Shown here in pieces: positions 26,990-38,607 of a stretch of DNA of 64,000 bases. Source of the stretch: Erpobdella octoculata (lineage: Eukaryota; Annelida; Clitellata; Hirudinida; Erpobdellidae); NCBI GenBank assembly GCA_963978895.1, contig OZ022242.1, forward strand, positions 12,896,462-12,960,461, in the 5' to 3' direction. A model generated the notes under the pieces. It searched no databases, was not told the origin of the DNA, and was given only the letters and a program-made list of their open reading frames with translations. A program made the translations under genes and the position numbers. The number at the start of each line of letters is the position of its first letter. Position 1 is the first letter of the stretch.

Positions 26990-27340
26990 TTCACTCGTCT
27001 TTCGTTTGTTTGTCTGTTTGTTTGTATGTGGTGATCAAATCTTAGAAACAAAAATTCACCTACTTTTCGATCACCTAGAGCTCTAAAACTTTCAGGAAAG
27101 CTTTATTCTGGATGACAATACATGAATTTGATGTTTCCGACATGAATTAGGCCTTAAATCCATTAAAATTAAACAAATTAAATTAATCAAGTTTTTTATG
27201 TATACGTCGCCAGAGGTCCAAAATATTTAATAAGATTGAGCGTAACGGTTGTTTTAGATTCAAAAATTTCAGTTCGTTGACTCAGATAAAGAGGCAAATA
27301 AAAGCTTTTTTTAATTTATTTTCTATCTTTACTTGTTTAA
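26990..27340. repeat. Dispersed repeat E, copy 1
   Basis: Shares long blocks with 28,000-28,430 (GATCAAATCTTAGAAA, CACCTAGAGCTCTAAAACTT, GTCGCCAGAGGTCCAAAAT). About 85% identical by eye. No ORF. The core GGATGACAATACATGA also occurs at 46,680 and 46,918. Confidence 0.7.
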
Positions 27341-27509
27341 ATATTTTTTCAACAATTGTGAAATGTTATGTAATGGTGTGATTGTACAGTTGTAAAAACT
27401 TTAATTAATAAGGACAACGACAGACACAATGTAAAAAAACTTTATTAAGAACGGTATTAAACACAAAGCTATAGTCAATCTAATACTACTGGACTAGAAC
27501 GTAGATAAA

Positions 27510-27779
27510 TTACAAATATTTGCAGTTATCATGAATAAATGAAACCATGTTGACTATGCTCGGAATCATGCAGCTTCTTTTCGAATTTAATATTAAGCCA
27601 GTAATGCTAAAAAGGCATTTAACCGGTACACTGCTAGCACTAACTGCTACATTTTTGGCGGTGGTGGCTGTAAGATAGTAATCGGCTGGTTTCGACGGCT
27701 GGAATATAACGTCGATGGCTAGGGCTAACGAGGGTAAGTGGCTGGCGGCGGCTGCTGTGGGGTCTACCAACATATACAT
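27510..27779 (-). other. Unrecognised ORF with a downstream poly(A) signal
   Basis: 89 codons, Ala/Pro/Thr-rich at the start, with an AATAAA on the minus strand about 70 bp after the stop (27,442-27,447). It could be a last exon, but no domain, partner exon or clear acceptor was found. Confidence 0.2.
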
Positions 27780-27837
27780 GTCAACAACGGTAAGAAACTA
27801 AAGGAACAAGACAGCAATAGTTGTATGTGTCACTGAT

Positions 27838-27995
27838 CTATATATATAAAAATAAATTTTTCTGAGTCTGTTTGTCTGTTTTTCTTTTATAGAAATCTAA
27901 ACCGCTGGAGCAATCAGGCGCGGTCCCAGAATTTTCTGGTGGGGGGATGAGAAATTAATTGTTGATTGAGAGTCTTATATTATATATTTCTTTTT
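27838..27995 (+). repeat. Helitron 5'-like end and dispersed repeat
   Basis: ATCTATATATATAAAAATAA resembles the Helitron 5' terminus found at 42,000. It is followed by the GGCGCGGTCCCAGAATTTTC repeat shared with 14,560-14,650. Confidence 0.45.
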
Positions 27996-27999
27996 TAAA

Positions 28000-28430
28000 T
28001 GCTTTTATTTAACTTCACTCGTTTCTCTGTTTGTTTGTTTGTTTGTTTGTTTGTGGTGATCAAATCTTAGAAAGAAAAATTCACCCACTTTTCGACCACC
28101 TAGAGCTCTAAAACTTTCAGGAAAGCTTTATTCTGGATGACAATACATGAATTTAATGTTTTTGACATGAATTAGGCCTTAAATAAATTAAAATTGATTA
28201 AATCAAATTAATTCCTGCCATCTAGCAACTGTACTAAGTTGTCTATGTAAAGTCGCCAGAGGTCCAAAATAACTAAACAGTACGGATGTTTATTTATAAG
28301 TCGCCAGAGGTCCAATATAATTAACAAAATTGAGCGTAATGGTTGTTTTAGATTCAAAAATTTTAGTTTGTTGACTCAGATAAAGAGGCAAATTAAAGCA
28401 TTTTTTAAAAATTTATTTGGCATCTTTACT
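28000..28430. repeat. Dispersed repeat E, copy 2
   Basis: Direct repeat of 26,990-27,340 with an added duplicated GTCGCCAGAGGTCCAA block. Confidence 0.7.
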
Positions 28431-28789
28431 TGTTATAGATTGTAAAGTTATCATTAAGTAAGGGGTATGTTGTAAGAAAATTGCGTTTTTGAACATAAAA
28501 AATGTGTATGTTCCAGTTCAATTTCCCTACAAATACAATACAAAATAACATTTATATCGTGCCATTATATAGAACACAATTTTTTCGCAAAGGCGCGCAG
28601 TTCATCAACATCTCAATGTTGAGAAACTCTTTGTTTATTTGATTGGAACACAAAAGTACATTTACAAATGAATATATAAGTATATAATTTATACAGAAAT
28701 TAGGACAGATTAAATAACCTAACCTCTGATAATTATAGCAAAGATATTATTACAAAATATTACTTTAACACTTTCCCTGTTTGTAATAA

Positions 28790-28930
28790 CTAGCAGTACC
28801 CGACGCAGCTTTGCTTGCTTGAAATTAGATAATTTGAACCGTGTATCTATAGTAGAGTACTGCAGTGCACGGGGGCGATTTTTTACGGCTGGCACGTCGA
28901 CAACTTGGCCTGGTCCCTTTTATAAGCCAA
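28790..28930 (-). mobile_element. Helitron-like 3' end, second subtype
   Basis: Minus strand reads GCGTCGGGTACTGCTAG then T, with CTAG at 28,793-28,790. The hairpin is weak, so the call is tentative. It directly precedes the second SAP-element remnant. Confidence 0.4.
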
Positions 28931-29519
<589 letters not shown>

Positions 29520-29672
29520 CTGTATTTAAATTATTATCATTGCTTTTATTTTGCTGAAAAACGAGTTCAGTGGAAAGTGATTTTATAAATATATATATAC
29601 ACATATACGTACGTATATTTTCATTAACTAACTAATTAATTAACTATCTAAACAGCAAGTATGATTTTAAAA

Positions 29673-31358
29673 ATGAGTTGTCTATTGCATTTCCCGTTAT
29701 CATTGAAAATTGTATGCAAAGATTTTGTTTTGGTGAACTTCAAAGAAATCTTTCTCGAACCATCATCTGAGATTGATTGTTTTCCTTTTAAGATTAAAGA
29801 CTGCGCCAATATGCTCTGTCACATTTTTGAAGAAATAATCGTTAGAGGCCAAAGTATAGGAATACAGTTACAGCCTGAGTATATACTTCTATTTTTCAAA
29901 AAATTTGCTTGCATTCATCATTTGATACTTAGAGATGTTGACGTTAAAAATGTTTTCCATTTCTTACAAACCGGTTTGAATGGAAGAGATATAAATCGTT
30001 TTTCGTTTACTGGAAATATGAACCTTATTGCAAATTTGTTAATAACTTTGATAAAAGAAATATCTAACAATCATTTTAGCAAAAAACCGTTTTTGTCCTT
30101 AAACTTGGAAGAATTAGAGTTACATATCAATTGTGAAAACTTTACAAATATTAACAACATCTATGAAAACAATCCTACGTGGCTGTGTCCTAAATTACTA
30201 CGACTTTCTCTTCATTCCAGTGACGACGGTCATTATACTCACGACAAAGAAGATCTAATTGATATGCTTAAAATTGAGTTTCCTTACAAGAATTTAAAAA
30301 TTTTATTGACATCTTCTTGTGGGCATGCAAGAAACACCATCAACAAATTTTCTCTTTTTGTTGGTCTTCAAAAATTGGGTATAAATACAAAGATTGGTGA
30401 GTATTTGGAAGAATTGGTTGATTTAATATCATGTCTGTCTAATTTAACGTGGCTTGATTTGAGTGAAAACGGATGCTTTCGAGTGGTTAATAAATACAGT
30501 CTGAAATTAATATACAAAATGGTAGACAGATTACCTAATTTAGTTTATTTCGATATGAGTAACGCATTGGCTATTTTTGACGAAGGTCCTGTCACTTGGA
30601 CGCACACGAGAAGTTTTAAATATTTAGGTTTTCGTTTTTTTGACGGGACTAATTTTAAGATTTTTTCAAACATATGTTCTGAGACTGTAAGTAGTTTTTA
30701 CTCAATTGACGGAATTATAGAGTCAATGAAAACCGGTTTCTGGATGTCACTTCATTTAAGAAATTGTCTTGTACTTGTTACATATTTTGCAGAACAGAAA
30801 ATCTATAATCCAGAAATAAGAAACAAACTTCCAATCCTTATCAAATTTTTACTAAAAGGACTTTATTATTTTAATCCTATAGACACAAACGAAGAAGCTA
30901 AAGATTTTCTGGAGTTTTTCTCTTTCTTATACATATTTGACTCAAAAAACTGTGAGTTTAAAAAGTGTATGAAAGCAATTTTGAATTCAAGATACCGTCT
31001 TAATTGGATATATCATTTAATCAAAATTTCTGTAAATCAACCTTTAAATGAGGTTATATGGCAATATTTATTATCACCAAAAATAAGATGGGTTTCAATT
31101 GTAACTTCATACAATTCTTCCAAACCTGACTACGTTATAGATAATTTAAAATTGCTCCTTCATCTAGAGAAGGCATATGTAAAATATTATGATCTTAACA
31201 AACATATTATTTCAGATGCTAATGAAATTCTAAACTTTGCTAAATCTCAATTTGATTCTGACACTCATGCGGATCGTGTGCAGGTTTTATTTGACAAATA
31301 TGAAAATTTGAAACATGGTATTGGAGCTCAGAAAAATAAATTTAGAAACTCTAAATAA
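29673..31358 (+). CDS. ZYG11-like leucine-rich-repeat protein 1, intronless
   Basis: 561 residues from the second ATG (29,673), which aligns with the start of the paralogue at 57,703; the frame opens at 29,661. Residues 10-19 (SLKIVCKDFV) fit the Elongin C-binding BC-box consensus S/T/P-L-x3-C-x3-A/I/L/V. This is at the same position as in ZYG11 proteins, which recruit substrates to Cullin-2 ubiquitin ligases. LRR-type segments lie near 150-310 (LNLEELELHI, SNLTWLDLSENGCFR, LPNLVYFDMSN). A helical C-terminal region follows. At 561 residues it is shorter than vertebrate ZYG11 (about 740), so ARM repeats are reduced. Substrate unknown. Homology to ZYG11/ZER1 is judged from pattern only; another LRR receptor family is possible. 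Confidence 0.7.
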   Translation: MSCLLHFPLSLKIVCKDFVLVNFKEIFLEPSSEIDCFPFKIKDCANMLCHIFEEIIVRGQSIGIQLQPEYILLFFKKFACIHHLILRDVDVKNVFHFLQTGLNGRDINRFSFTGNMNLIANLLITLIKEISNNHFSKKPFLSLNLEELELHINCENFTNINNIYENNPTWLCPKLLRLSLHSSDDGHYTHDKEDLIDMLKIEFPYKNLKILLTSSCGHARNTINKFSLFVGLQKLGINTKIGEYLEELVDLISCLSNLTWLDLSENGCFRVVNKYSLKLIYKMVDRLPNLVYFDMSNALAIFDEGPVTWTHTRSFKYLGFRFFDGTNFKIFSNICSETVSSFYSIDGIIESMKTGFWMSLHLRNCLVLVTYFAEQKIYNPEIRNKLPILIKFLLKGLYYFNPIDTNEEAKDFLEFFSFLYIFDSKNCEFKKCMKAILNSRYRLNWIYHLIKISVNQPLNEVIWQYLLSPKIRWVSIVTSYNSSKPDYVIDNLKLLLHLEKAYVKYYDLNKHIISDANEILNFAKSQFDSDTHADRVQVLFDKYENLKHGIGAQKNKFRNSK

Positions 31359-31727
31359 TCAAAAACAAACTTAAACGAATTCTAAAGAAATAGGAGAGTT
31401 TCAAAATGTTTTAGACCATAATGATGTCACCGATAGATACCGGAGTGTTGAGAGACCACCCCACTACCAGACTTGAATGAAAAAGGTTTCAAGCATATAC
31501 TGCTCAAAAAAGATGTCAAGAAATGAGAAAAAACATTTTCTTAATTTCTTTGGTCAGGTTTTGCCATTAAATTTGATCGAGAAACAACATCTTTTTTTCA
31601 TTTTTACTAGTCATTTTTTTAATTTTAATTTTTTTAATTTTAATAATAAAATATTCAAATTAATTATGGTCATAATTTGCTGATTGCTGATGTTTTTGTC
31701 AAACCATATAAGATATTTATTTATATA
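31359..31727. other. 3' flank of ZYG11-like 1, no gene seen
   Basis: AT-rich, with a repeated TTTTAATTTTAAT stretch at 31,615-31,650. No clear AATAAA within 100 bp of the stop except AATAATAAAATA at 31,640. Confidence 0.5.
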
Positions 31728-32265
31728 CTAGCGGGGTTACCCGGCGTTGCCCGGGGTTTTTAGAGGTTTTTCTAATGTTTGTCTCTCTCGCTCCCGTTTC
31801 CTTCTCCACTTTCCCGTTTTCGTCGTGTTCCCGGTCGCTTTTCCGCTCTCGGTCGTTTTCCAGCTCCCGATCGCTTTCCCGCTCAGAAGTTTTGTTATCG
31901 ATTTTCTCTCTTGCTCGCGTTTCCTTCCAAGCTTGCTCTCCCGATTCCAGTCGCTTTCCGCGTTCCCGGTCGCTTTCCGCGTTCCCGGTCGCTTTCCCGT
32001 TCCCGGTCGCTTTCCCGTTCCCGGTCGCTTTTCCGTTCCCGGTCGCTTTTCCGTTCCCGGTCGCTTTTCCGTTCCCGGTCGCTTTCCCGTTCCCGGTCGC
32101 TTTCCCGTTCCCGCTCACGCTTGCTCTCCCGTTTCCGGTCATGCTTGCTCTCCCATTCCCGGTCACGGCTGCTCTCCCGTTCCCGTTCCCGTTCACTCTC
32201 ATTTTCTCCTTTCCATTCTTTCATAACTTCTGTTAGCCTATAAAACGTAAAATAGATTTGATAAG
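31728..32265 (-). mobile_element. Helitron segment A with 18-bp minisatellite
   Basis: 3' end on the minus strand: hairpin CCGGGCAACGCCGGG, spacer, CTAG at 31,731-31,728, T. Internal array of GGAACGGGAAAGCGACCG units, about nine good copies plus variants. The distal end reads GTTTTATAGGCTAACAGAAG (minus strand). Long open frames in several phases (for example R-E-R-E-S-D repeats) are only the minisatellite. Confidence 0.82.
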
Positions 32266-32269
32266 AATA

Positions 32270-32597
32270 TATATATATATGAATGTTTGTGGGTTAGTTT
32301 GTCTAATATAGAAACGGGAAAGCGACCCAGAACGGACAGCGAGCGGGAACGGAAAAGCAAGCGTGAGCGGGAATGGGAGAGCAAACGTGAGCGGGAACGG
32401 GACAGCGACCGGGAACGGGAAAACGACCGGGAGCGGGAAAGCGACCGGCAGCGGTAAAGCGACCGGCAGCGGGAAAACGACCGAAAACGGAAAAGCGAAC
32501 AGGAGTGGGAAAGCAGGTGGGAAAGGAAACGGGAGAGAAAGAGACAAACATTAGAAAACCTCTAAAAAACCCGGGCAACGCCGGGTATCTCCGCTAG
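32270..32597 (+). mobile_element. Helitron segment B with short minisatellite
   Basis: Starts ATATATGAATGTTTGTGGG, contains about six degenerate minisatellite units, and ends with the CCCGGGCAACGCCGGG hairpin and CTAG (32,594-32,597), T. It lies head-to-head with segment A, probably inserted into its TA tract. Confidence 0.8.
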
Positions 32598-32870
32598 TAC
32601 ATACATAAACACACACACACAGACACACATACATGCACATACACATACATACATACACACATACATACGCACATACATATATATATATATAGTTCCCGCT
32701 CGCTCACCCACTCCGCTCCGCTCATTTTGTGACGGATTTCAAAAAAAGTTTCTCTATATTTGATTCCCCTTGACTCTCAAGGTTGTGTGAAAATTTCATT
32801 ACGATCGGATGAATGGTGTAGCAATGCATGAATACAATACCTATATACATACATACATACATACATGCAA
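32598..32870 (-). mobile_element. Microsatellite (CA/CATA) and Helitron segment C
   Basis: 32,598-32,690 is ACACAC and ACATAC sequence. 32,692-32,860 is segment C with GTTCCCGCTCGCTCACCC and GGATGAATGGTGTAGCAATG landmarks. The A-B-C set here is repeated at 37,124-38,300. Confidence 0.7.
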
Positions 32871-32877
32871 ACATTCA

Positions 32878-33238
32878 TTTTTACCAATGCTTTTATTAAC
32901 TCGTCGTCTTTGTTTGTTTCTCTGTCTGTTTCAAATCTTGCAATCAATTTTTGAGTCACTTCCTGATGATAGATTTTTTTCAAATTTTGCATACATGCTC
33001 AAAATAGAAGACAATGCAATATTCAATTATTAGTTTTACAATAAGTCAATTAATTTAGTTAATTTCAATTAATTTCGATATTTCGATATAATTAAGATAT
33101 TTCGATATAATTAAGATATTTCGACTTTAATATAAAATAAAAGAGTAATATAAGAAAATATTGATCGCAAAATTTGTGTTTTAATTACATATAAAAGCAT
33201 TGGGTTTTAAAAATTCGTTTTTAATTTACTTGTTATAT
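32878..33238. repeat. Dispersed repeat D, copy 1
   Basis: About 360 bp, roughly 95% identical to 45,484-45,848. It starts near CCAATGCTTTTATTAACTCG and ends near CGTTTTTAATTTACTTG. No coding potential; retroposon or MITE of unknown family. Confidence 0.8.
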
Positions 33239-33267
33239 ATATAGATGGCTTTCGTTCACATCATATT

Positions 33268-33522
33268 CTGTGTGAGAAATGTCTTGATGGAGGCATGCGT
33301 TAATTGTGGACATTCGTATAACAAACAAGCCATACATATTCAACACTTAAAATATGGGGCGCCATTTATATTCAAAAATGCATTCTATCTTGTTTAAAAA
33401 ATAGCAGATGGTTAGTTTGAGTAAAAGGCACCCCACGTTTTAACTGTTGACAATTTATGGCTTGTTTGTTATACGAATGTCCACAATTAACGCATGCCTC
33501 CATCAAGACATTTTTCACACAG
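33268..33522. mobile_element. MITE/foldback with about 67-bp inverted repeats
   Basis: Arms 33,268-33,335 and 33,456-33,522 are reverse complements with about one mismatch (CTGTGTGAGAAATGTCTTGA against its partner). The 120-bp centre is non-coding. Confidence 0.88.
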
Positions 33523-33589
33523 CCCACAAAAAATTATTTTTCTTTTTTTAGTTCACAAAAACGTGGTATTTTAAAAAGTTTTTTTATAA

Positions 33590-33967
33590 ATATTTTATTC
33601 TCACTGCTGGCTCAAAAAGGTGAAACTGGCTGTTGTACCAATATCCGTATATATTGGTAGAACGCGGAACACGAGGTTGTCTAAGATAGATGGATAGCTG
33701 TTTTTCGACTGTATCCAGAGTCGATGAGTCCAACGCTGTTTTCGTTAATTCGTTAGATACGTCAACATTGTCATAGTCGTCCCACAGATTCAACGAAACC
33801 GGTGCCTGACTATCTACTGCTGGTGCCGTTGGCTCGTCATTATGAACATCAGGTGCTCGGTGTAGGAATTTGATAATCGTGTTTCTGACTGCATCTTTTT
33901 GTTCACTGTCAAAATACATATTTTTGAATGTAGGATCTAGCTTCCTCGCCACGATCAAATTGAACAT
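33590..33967 (-). pseudogene. hAT transposase C-terminal fragment
   Basis: The frame starting at 33,967 gives MFNLIVARKLDPTFKNMYF, and near its end LRQPRVPRSTNIYGYWYN, the hAT dimerisation-region pattern (E-x-YL, P-x-P, then YW). The frame stops before the P-x-SS-x-x-S-E-R block. Upstream catalytic parts are absent. Confidence 0.7.
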
Positions 33968-34074
33968 TGTCTTAATTTGCCCAAAACGCCAATTAATTGC
34001 ATCTCATAATGCGGGCTTTATTTGCATTACTCCGCAATCTTCAAGTGTTGATTTCAACGATTCTAGGATTATAG

Positions 34075-34195
34075 CACATAGGCTTTCTGCACATAGGACT
34101 GTGACTCATGGGACGATCGCACATAAGACATTCGCTCATAGGGCTTTCACTCACAGGACGTTTGCTGATAGGACGTTCACTCATATTTGTACTAT
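34075..34195. repeat. MULE left terminal inverted repeat built from short tandem units
   Basis: Units like CGCTCATAGGAC and GCACATAGGAC recur about every 15-18 bp. The same kind of units in inverted orientation occur at 36,190-36,305, bracketing the FLYWCH/MULE remnant. Confidence 0.65.
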
Positions 34196-34297
34196 TTGAA
34201 CCAATTTATAAACTTCCAACATAACAAACAGAACACCGATTATGAAAAAAATTAATATTGGCTATTTTTATTATTATTCATATTCATATAAAGTAAA

Positions 34298-34480
34298 GTA
34301 ACATGGTTTAGAGTGGTTCAGAAGGCTGAAGCCTGTGTGAGAACCACTACAACATTTAGAGGCAGTTGTTTATGGTGCGTGCCTCCCCACACCCCCTGCG
34401 GACGCTGATGACGCGGTGAGATTCGAACCGCCGACCTTTAGGCCAACAGGCGAACGCTTTACCACATGACCACCAGCGCC
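34298..34480 (-). mobile_element. tRNA-derived SINE inside the MULE
   Basis: Minus strand starts GGCGCTG, with A box TGGTCATGTGG and B box GGTTCGAATCT, and CAGCGTC about 70 bp on that can pair with the start. The T-arm does not fold as a standard 5+7 structure, so this is a SINE head rather than a tRNA gene. Confidence 0.6.
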
Positions 34481-34546
34481 TTTTTTTATTAAATGCACGT
34501 AGTATTTAATTATATAAATGTTCACTGTTACAAGTTTAGAAAATAT

Positions 34547-35956
34547 TTAGTTATACGATAAGTACGCCGTGGAACGGAGGTAGGTTAGAATATCTGTCTG
34601 CCCATAAGTGGCTACTGCCCTCATTACGCGATCTCGAAGGATTCGGTAGCGTTTGACGGCTGGTTGTTCTGTACCTGTTGATTCCTGTAGAAAATATGCC
34701 TTCTGCTTCGAACAGTCGTTCTTGAGTTCTGACAGGAATTTCCACAATGTCGGGTGACTGCCTGCAATAAAACCTGTAGGCCGTGGTGCCAACCTTCCAC
34801 AATATTCGTCGTTCTTGGTAAACCAGCGTCACGCTGATTCCATGTTTCGATGGAAAATAAGGGGGGGGTCCGTAATTTTCAACTCGACCTCTCAGACAAC
34901 GACTACGTATGTACGTGTGCTCGAAGTAAGTTAGTAGTTCATCCATATGTTCAATTTGTGGCATTGACTCAGCAAGGGTCTCGAATGACTCAACGATGTC
35001 ATTGACAGGTACAAACGCTAGCGCCGCGAGACAACGTACTGATCCACGCACCTCATCATTTTGTTCATAATCTAGTTTTATGCCAACCTGGTTAACTTTG
35101 CGAATTATGCTTTGCGACAGATGAAAATAACATCCAGCCATACGGGCATTTGGAAATGCATCACGAAAAGCACCAATACTGGCCGACTCAAAATGAACGA
35201 GGACTGGACGTTTGTAGGATTTGCAACCGGAACCAATCTTTTAATTGCGATAAACATGCGGTTATATATCTCTCGTGTCTTATTTTGTAACAAGCAGTAA
35301 ATAGCCACAGGATTCACACCAGTAACGAACTGAAAATGTATTGTGTAGAGTTGAAAGTAAATACTTGGCACGACTTTAAATGTACCGTCTGCAAGCCAGA
35401 ATGACGATCTCGCTAAGCCGTCTAACAGTTCGTTATATCCGCAAATCAGCAGTCGATCCGGGCCTGGACCGGAGTCGTACAGAACGAACTGGGCAAAACG
35501 ATCAGGAATTGCAAATGTTAAGTCCTTTGGAGGCGGAGGAAGAACTGATTCGATGTCACCTGAAGATAACACCTTTTGTTGATGGCGACGCAGAATCCGT
35601 CCTAAAAAAGACTTCTTTGGTAGGGCCATCAGAACGTGATCAGGAAGCTGGGAACAAACTAAACCTTGCGTTGCGCTGCATCCGACAAGTGTATTGCTCA
35701 TTGTAGTTTTCATTTCTCCGATCGCTTTTCTGGCGAGTACCCGGGCGATGTTGCCTTCGTGATTATGATCGGCGATGTTTATTCTAATCACCTTCGTCCC
35801 ATCACTTACCAAGTTTGCTTTACATTTAATACTTCGTGCCTTGCAGCAGCGTCAAAACTGTATTCCTTCTGTATTAACTCTATGTTTATAATATTCGAAA
35901 CCATTCAAAATAAATGTTTGTTTTTCTGTTTTCGAAATACCAAATATACCTTCCAT
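34547..35956 (-). pseudogene. FLYWCH zinc finger and MULE transposase, decayed
   Basis: The minus frame from ATG 35,956 gives a FLYWCH domain (FEYYKHRVNTEG, RCCKARSIKCKA, DHNHEGN), broken by TGA at 35,854-35,852 where the family's conserved Trp should be. The MULE domain follows with the first catalytic Asp in WLADGTFKVVPSIYF. The frame shifts near 35,210 to MAGCYFHLSQSIIRKV, then again around the G-run at 34,861 into the C-terminal end (34,792-34,547, RYRILRDRVMRAVATYGQ). Mutator-like transposases cut and paste DNA. At least two frameshifts and one stop make this copy inactive. Confidence 0.85.
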
Positions 35957-35989
35957 GTCCAAATTTTTCACGACTCATCTATTAGGCTT

Positions 35990-36160
35990 TTTTACTATGC
36001 CTTTATATACTGTACCGTGTTTAAATTTTTTGAGTTCACTTCAAAGCGATCGCTTTTCTGGGAAGTTATCTGTTAAATTCACTTCAATGCGATCGTTTCA
36101 CATCAAAGCGATCGCTTTCTGGCGAGATAAATCTGTTGAATTCACTACAAAGCGAGCAAA
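35990..36160. repeat. Palindromic AGCGATCGCTTT repeats near the MULE end
   Basis: AAAGCGATCGCTTT-type palindromes with TTCACTTCAAA or TTCACATCAAA in front occur at about 36,040 and 36,100, with a mutated one at about 36,085. A related piece (CGATCGCTTTTCTGGCGAGT) lies at 35,722 within the transposase frame. Confidence 0.55.
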
Positions 36161-36189
36161 CGAGTCTTCAGCGTTAATTTATTGGCTAA

Positions 36190-36305
36190 CGTCCTATGAG
36201 CGATAGTCTTACGAGCGAACATCATATGTACGAAGGGTTTATGTGCGATGATCCTATGAGCAAAAGACCTTTGAGCGAAAATCTATGGGGGCTAGTCCTA
36301 CGTCC
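36190..36305. repeat. MULE right terminal inverted repeat built from short tandem units
   Basis: Units GTCCTATGAGCGA, GATCCTATGAGCA and ACCTTTGAGCGA are the inverse of those at 34,075-34,195. The outer end reads CTAGTCCTACGTCCCTG. Confidence 0.65.
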
Positions 36306-37106
36306 CTGAACTTACAGCTTTTATTCATATTACAAATGATTACAGTTTTAAGAACTTGTTGTTGAGCCGTATAAATTTATTTAGAAAAATAAAGGTGTCA
36401 TTTTCAACTTTTTTGCTGGACCTGCTGGTGAAAGTCTAAATGTTTTTTGAGATATTATTTGAATTATATTTTGTATTGAATTGGTTTGAAAAAAAACGAA
36501 AAATTCTTAAATATCTGCCAATTATCAGAACTATTGATGGTCGAGAGGTGAATTTAGTAAAAATAAAGCCTCAGGATACAGACGAACAGAATAAAACTGC
36601 AAGCTAATTAAAAAAATAATGTTTAAATTTTTTAAAACTTCCAGGGAGGCCTGGCAATGTCAGAACGTGGTCAATCATTCTGAGCTATGAAAAGCTTACT
36701 GAAACCGTTTGGAAGACGGCTCACGAGCGTCTTTAAATATTGTGATTTTATCAAGGTTGGACCTATTTCTAACGATTGTAAAAAATGACTGCTGTAGACA
36801 GCTGTGAGGGAATCAACATTGCGTCGATACCATTAAGGGTATAAAACCACGAGTTTGCTGATTGTATTTTGGATACACAATTAAATACTCTGCAGTTATT
36901 GGTAAATCTAGCATCGAGCTCAGACATAAAATTGTCTACACACAAAAATCATTCCAATAGGCATTGAATCATCCCTAAATTAAGTAAAGTTAAAATTAAA
37001 ACGTTATATGGTAAACTCGTGCTTTATGATGCTGCGCCAGATCAGAACTGTCTGCCTTGGACATTCAAACTTGTTGGCTCATTAGCATCGCAATTGACAT
37101 ACTCTG
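36306..37106. other. Intergenic, possible transposon remnant at the right end
   Basis: AT-rich with no clear gene. The last 40 bp (to 37,106) may continue on the minus strand the reading frame found at 44,025-44,240 on the far side of the Gypsy-2 insertion. Confidence 0.4.
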
Positions 37107-37123
37107 TGTTATATATATATATA

Positions 37124-37650
37124 CTAGCGGGGTTACCCGGCGTTGCCCGGGGTTTTTAGAGGTTTTTCTAATGTTTGTCTCTCTCGCTCCCGTTTCCTTC
37201 TCCACTTTTCCGTTTTCGTCGCGTTCCCGGTTGCTTTTCCGCTCTCGGTCGTTTTCCAGCTCCCGATCGCTTTCCCGCTCAGAAGTTTTGTTATCGATTT
37301 TCTCTCTTGCTCGCGTTTCCTTCCAAGCTTGCTCTCCCTATTCCAGTCGCTTTCCGCGTTCCCGGTCGCTTTCCGCGTTCCCGGTCGCTTTCCGCGTTCC
37401 CGGTCGCTTTCCCGTTCCCGGGCGCTTTTCCGTTCCCGGTCGCTTTCCCGTTCCCGGTCGCTTTCCCGTTCCCGCTCACGCTTGCTCTCCCGTTCCCGGT
37501 CATGCTTGCTCTCCCATTCCCGGTCATGCTTGCTCTCCCATTCCCGGTCACGGTTGCTCTCCCGTTCCCGTTCCCGTTCACGCTCATTTTCTCTTTTCCA
37601 TTTTTTCATAACTTCTGTTAGCCTATAAAACGTAAAAGAGATTTGCTAAG
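37124..37650 (-). mobile_element. Helitron segment A in Gypsy-2 5' LTR
   Basis: CTAG at 37,127-37,124 with A at 37,123, the hairpin CCGGGCAACGCCGGG and about eight 18-bp minisatellite units. Near-copy of 31,728-32,265. Confidence 0.82.
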
Positions 37651-37659
37651 ACTATATAT

Positions 37660-37986
37660 ATATATATGAATGTTTGTGGGTTAGTTTGTCTATTATAGAA
37701 ACGGGAAAGCGACCCGGAACGGACAGCGAGCGGGAACGGAAAAGCAAGCGTGAGCGGGAATGGGAGAGCAAACGTGAGAGGGAACGGGACAGCGACCGGG
37801 AACGGGAAAACGACCGGGAGCGGGAAAGCGACCGGCAGCGGTAAAGCGACCGGCAGCGGGAAAACGACCGAAAACGGGAAAGCGAACAGGAGTGGGAAAG
37901 CAGGTGGGAAATGAAACGGGAGAGAAAGAGACAAACATTAGAAAAACCTCTAAAAAAGCCCGGGCAACGCCGGGTATCTCCGCTAG
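37660..37986 (+). mobile_element. Helitron segment B in Gypsy-2 5' LTR
   Basis: Near-identical to 32,270-32,597; ends CTAG at 37,983-37,986 then T. Confidence 0.8.
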
Positions 37987-38301
37987 TACATACATAAACA
38001 CACACACACAGACACACATACATGCACATACACATACATACATACACACATACATACGCACATACATATATAGGTCCCGCTCGCTCACCCGCTCCGCTCC
38101 GCTCATTTTGTGACTTATTTCAAAAATTTTTTCTCTATATTTGATTCCCCTTGACTCTCAAGGTTGTGTGAAAATTTCATTACGATCGGATGAATGGTGT
38201 AGCAATGCATGAATACAATACCTATATACATACATACATACATACATACATACATACATACATACATACATACATACATACATACATACATACAAACATT
38301 C

Positions 38302-38310
<9 letters not shown>
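37987..38310 (-). mobile_element. CA/CATA microsatellites and Helitron segment C in Gypsy-2 5' LTR
   Basis: ACACAC tract, segment C at 38,070-38,225, then a (CATA)n run (38,224-38,295) and ACAAACATTCAT, the inverse of the Helitron 5' end. Confidence 0.7.
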
Positions 38311-38395
<85 letters not shown>

Positions 38396-38410
38396 ATATA
38401 TATATATATA
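38305..38410. repeat. (TA)n microsatellite within Gypsy-2 5' LTR
   Basis: About 100 bp of TA with a short ATGTATGTA interruption. Confidence 0.92.
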
Positions 38411-38607
38411 TCTATAAGTTTTATTCTATTTTCTATTTAGTCATTTCATAAAAACAAAACTGATATAAATTCATCAATAGTAAACAAAAAGATCTAATAA
38501 GTGTTTAGCAACCACAATAGTTAGATTATAATTATTATCATTTAATTAGAATAATAAAGATATAACAATTGGCGTCGAGGATAAACACAAAACCCACGAA
38601 GCTAAAA

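Noticed and set aside
31747..32243. Frames reading RSRSLS, FPVP or RERESDRE repeats, like an SR protein
   Set aside because: All six frames of the 18-bp Helitron minisatellite are open; the same pattern recurs in every copy and in both orientations.
32959..32972. CTGATGA at 32,963 and 45,598 as further hammerheads
   Set aside because: No GAAA element or pairing stems follow; part of dispersed repeat D.
34410..34480. tRNA gene on the minus strand
   Set aside because: The acceptor stem can pair, but the T-arm and D-arm do not fold normally and a body follows; treated as a SINE head.
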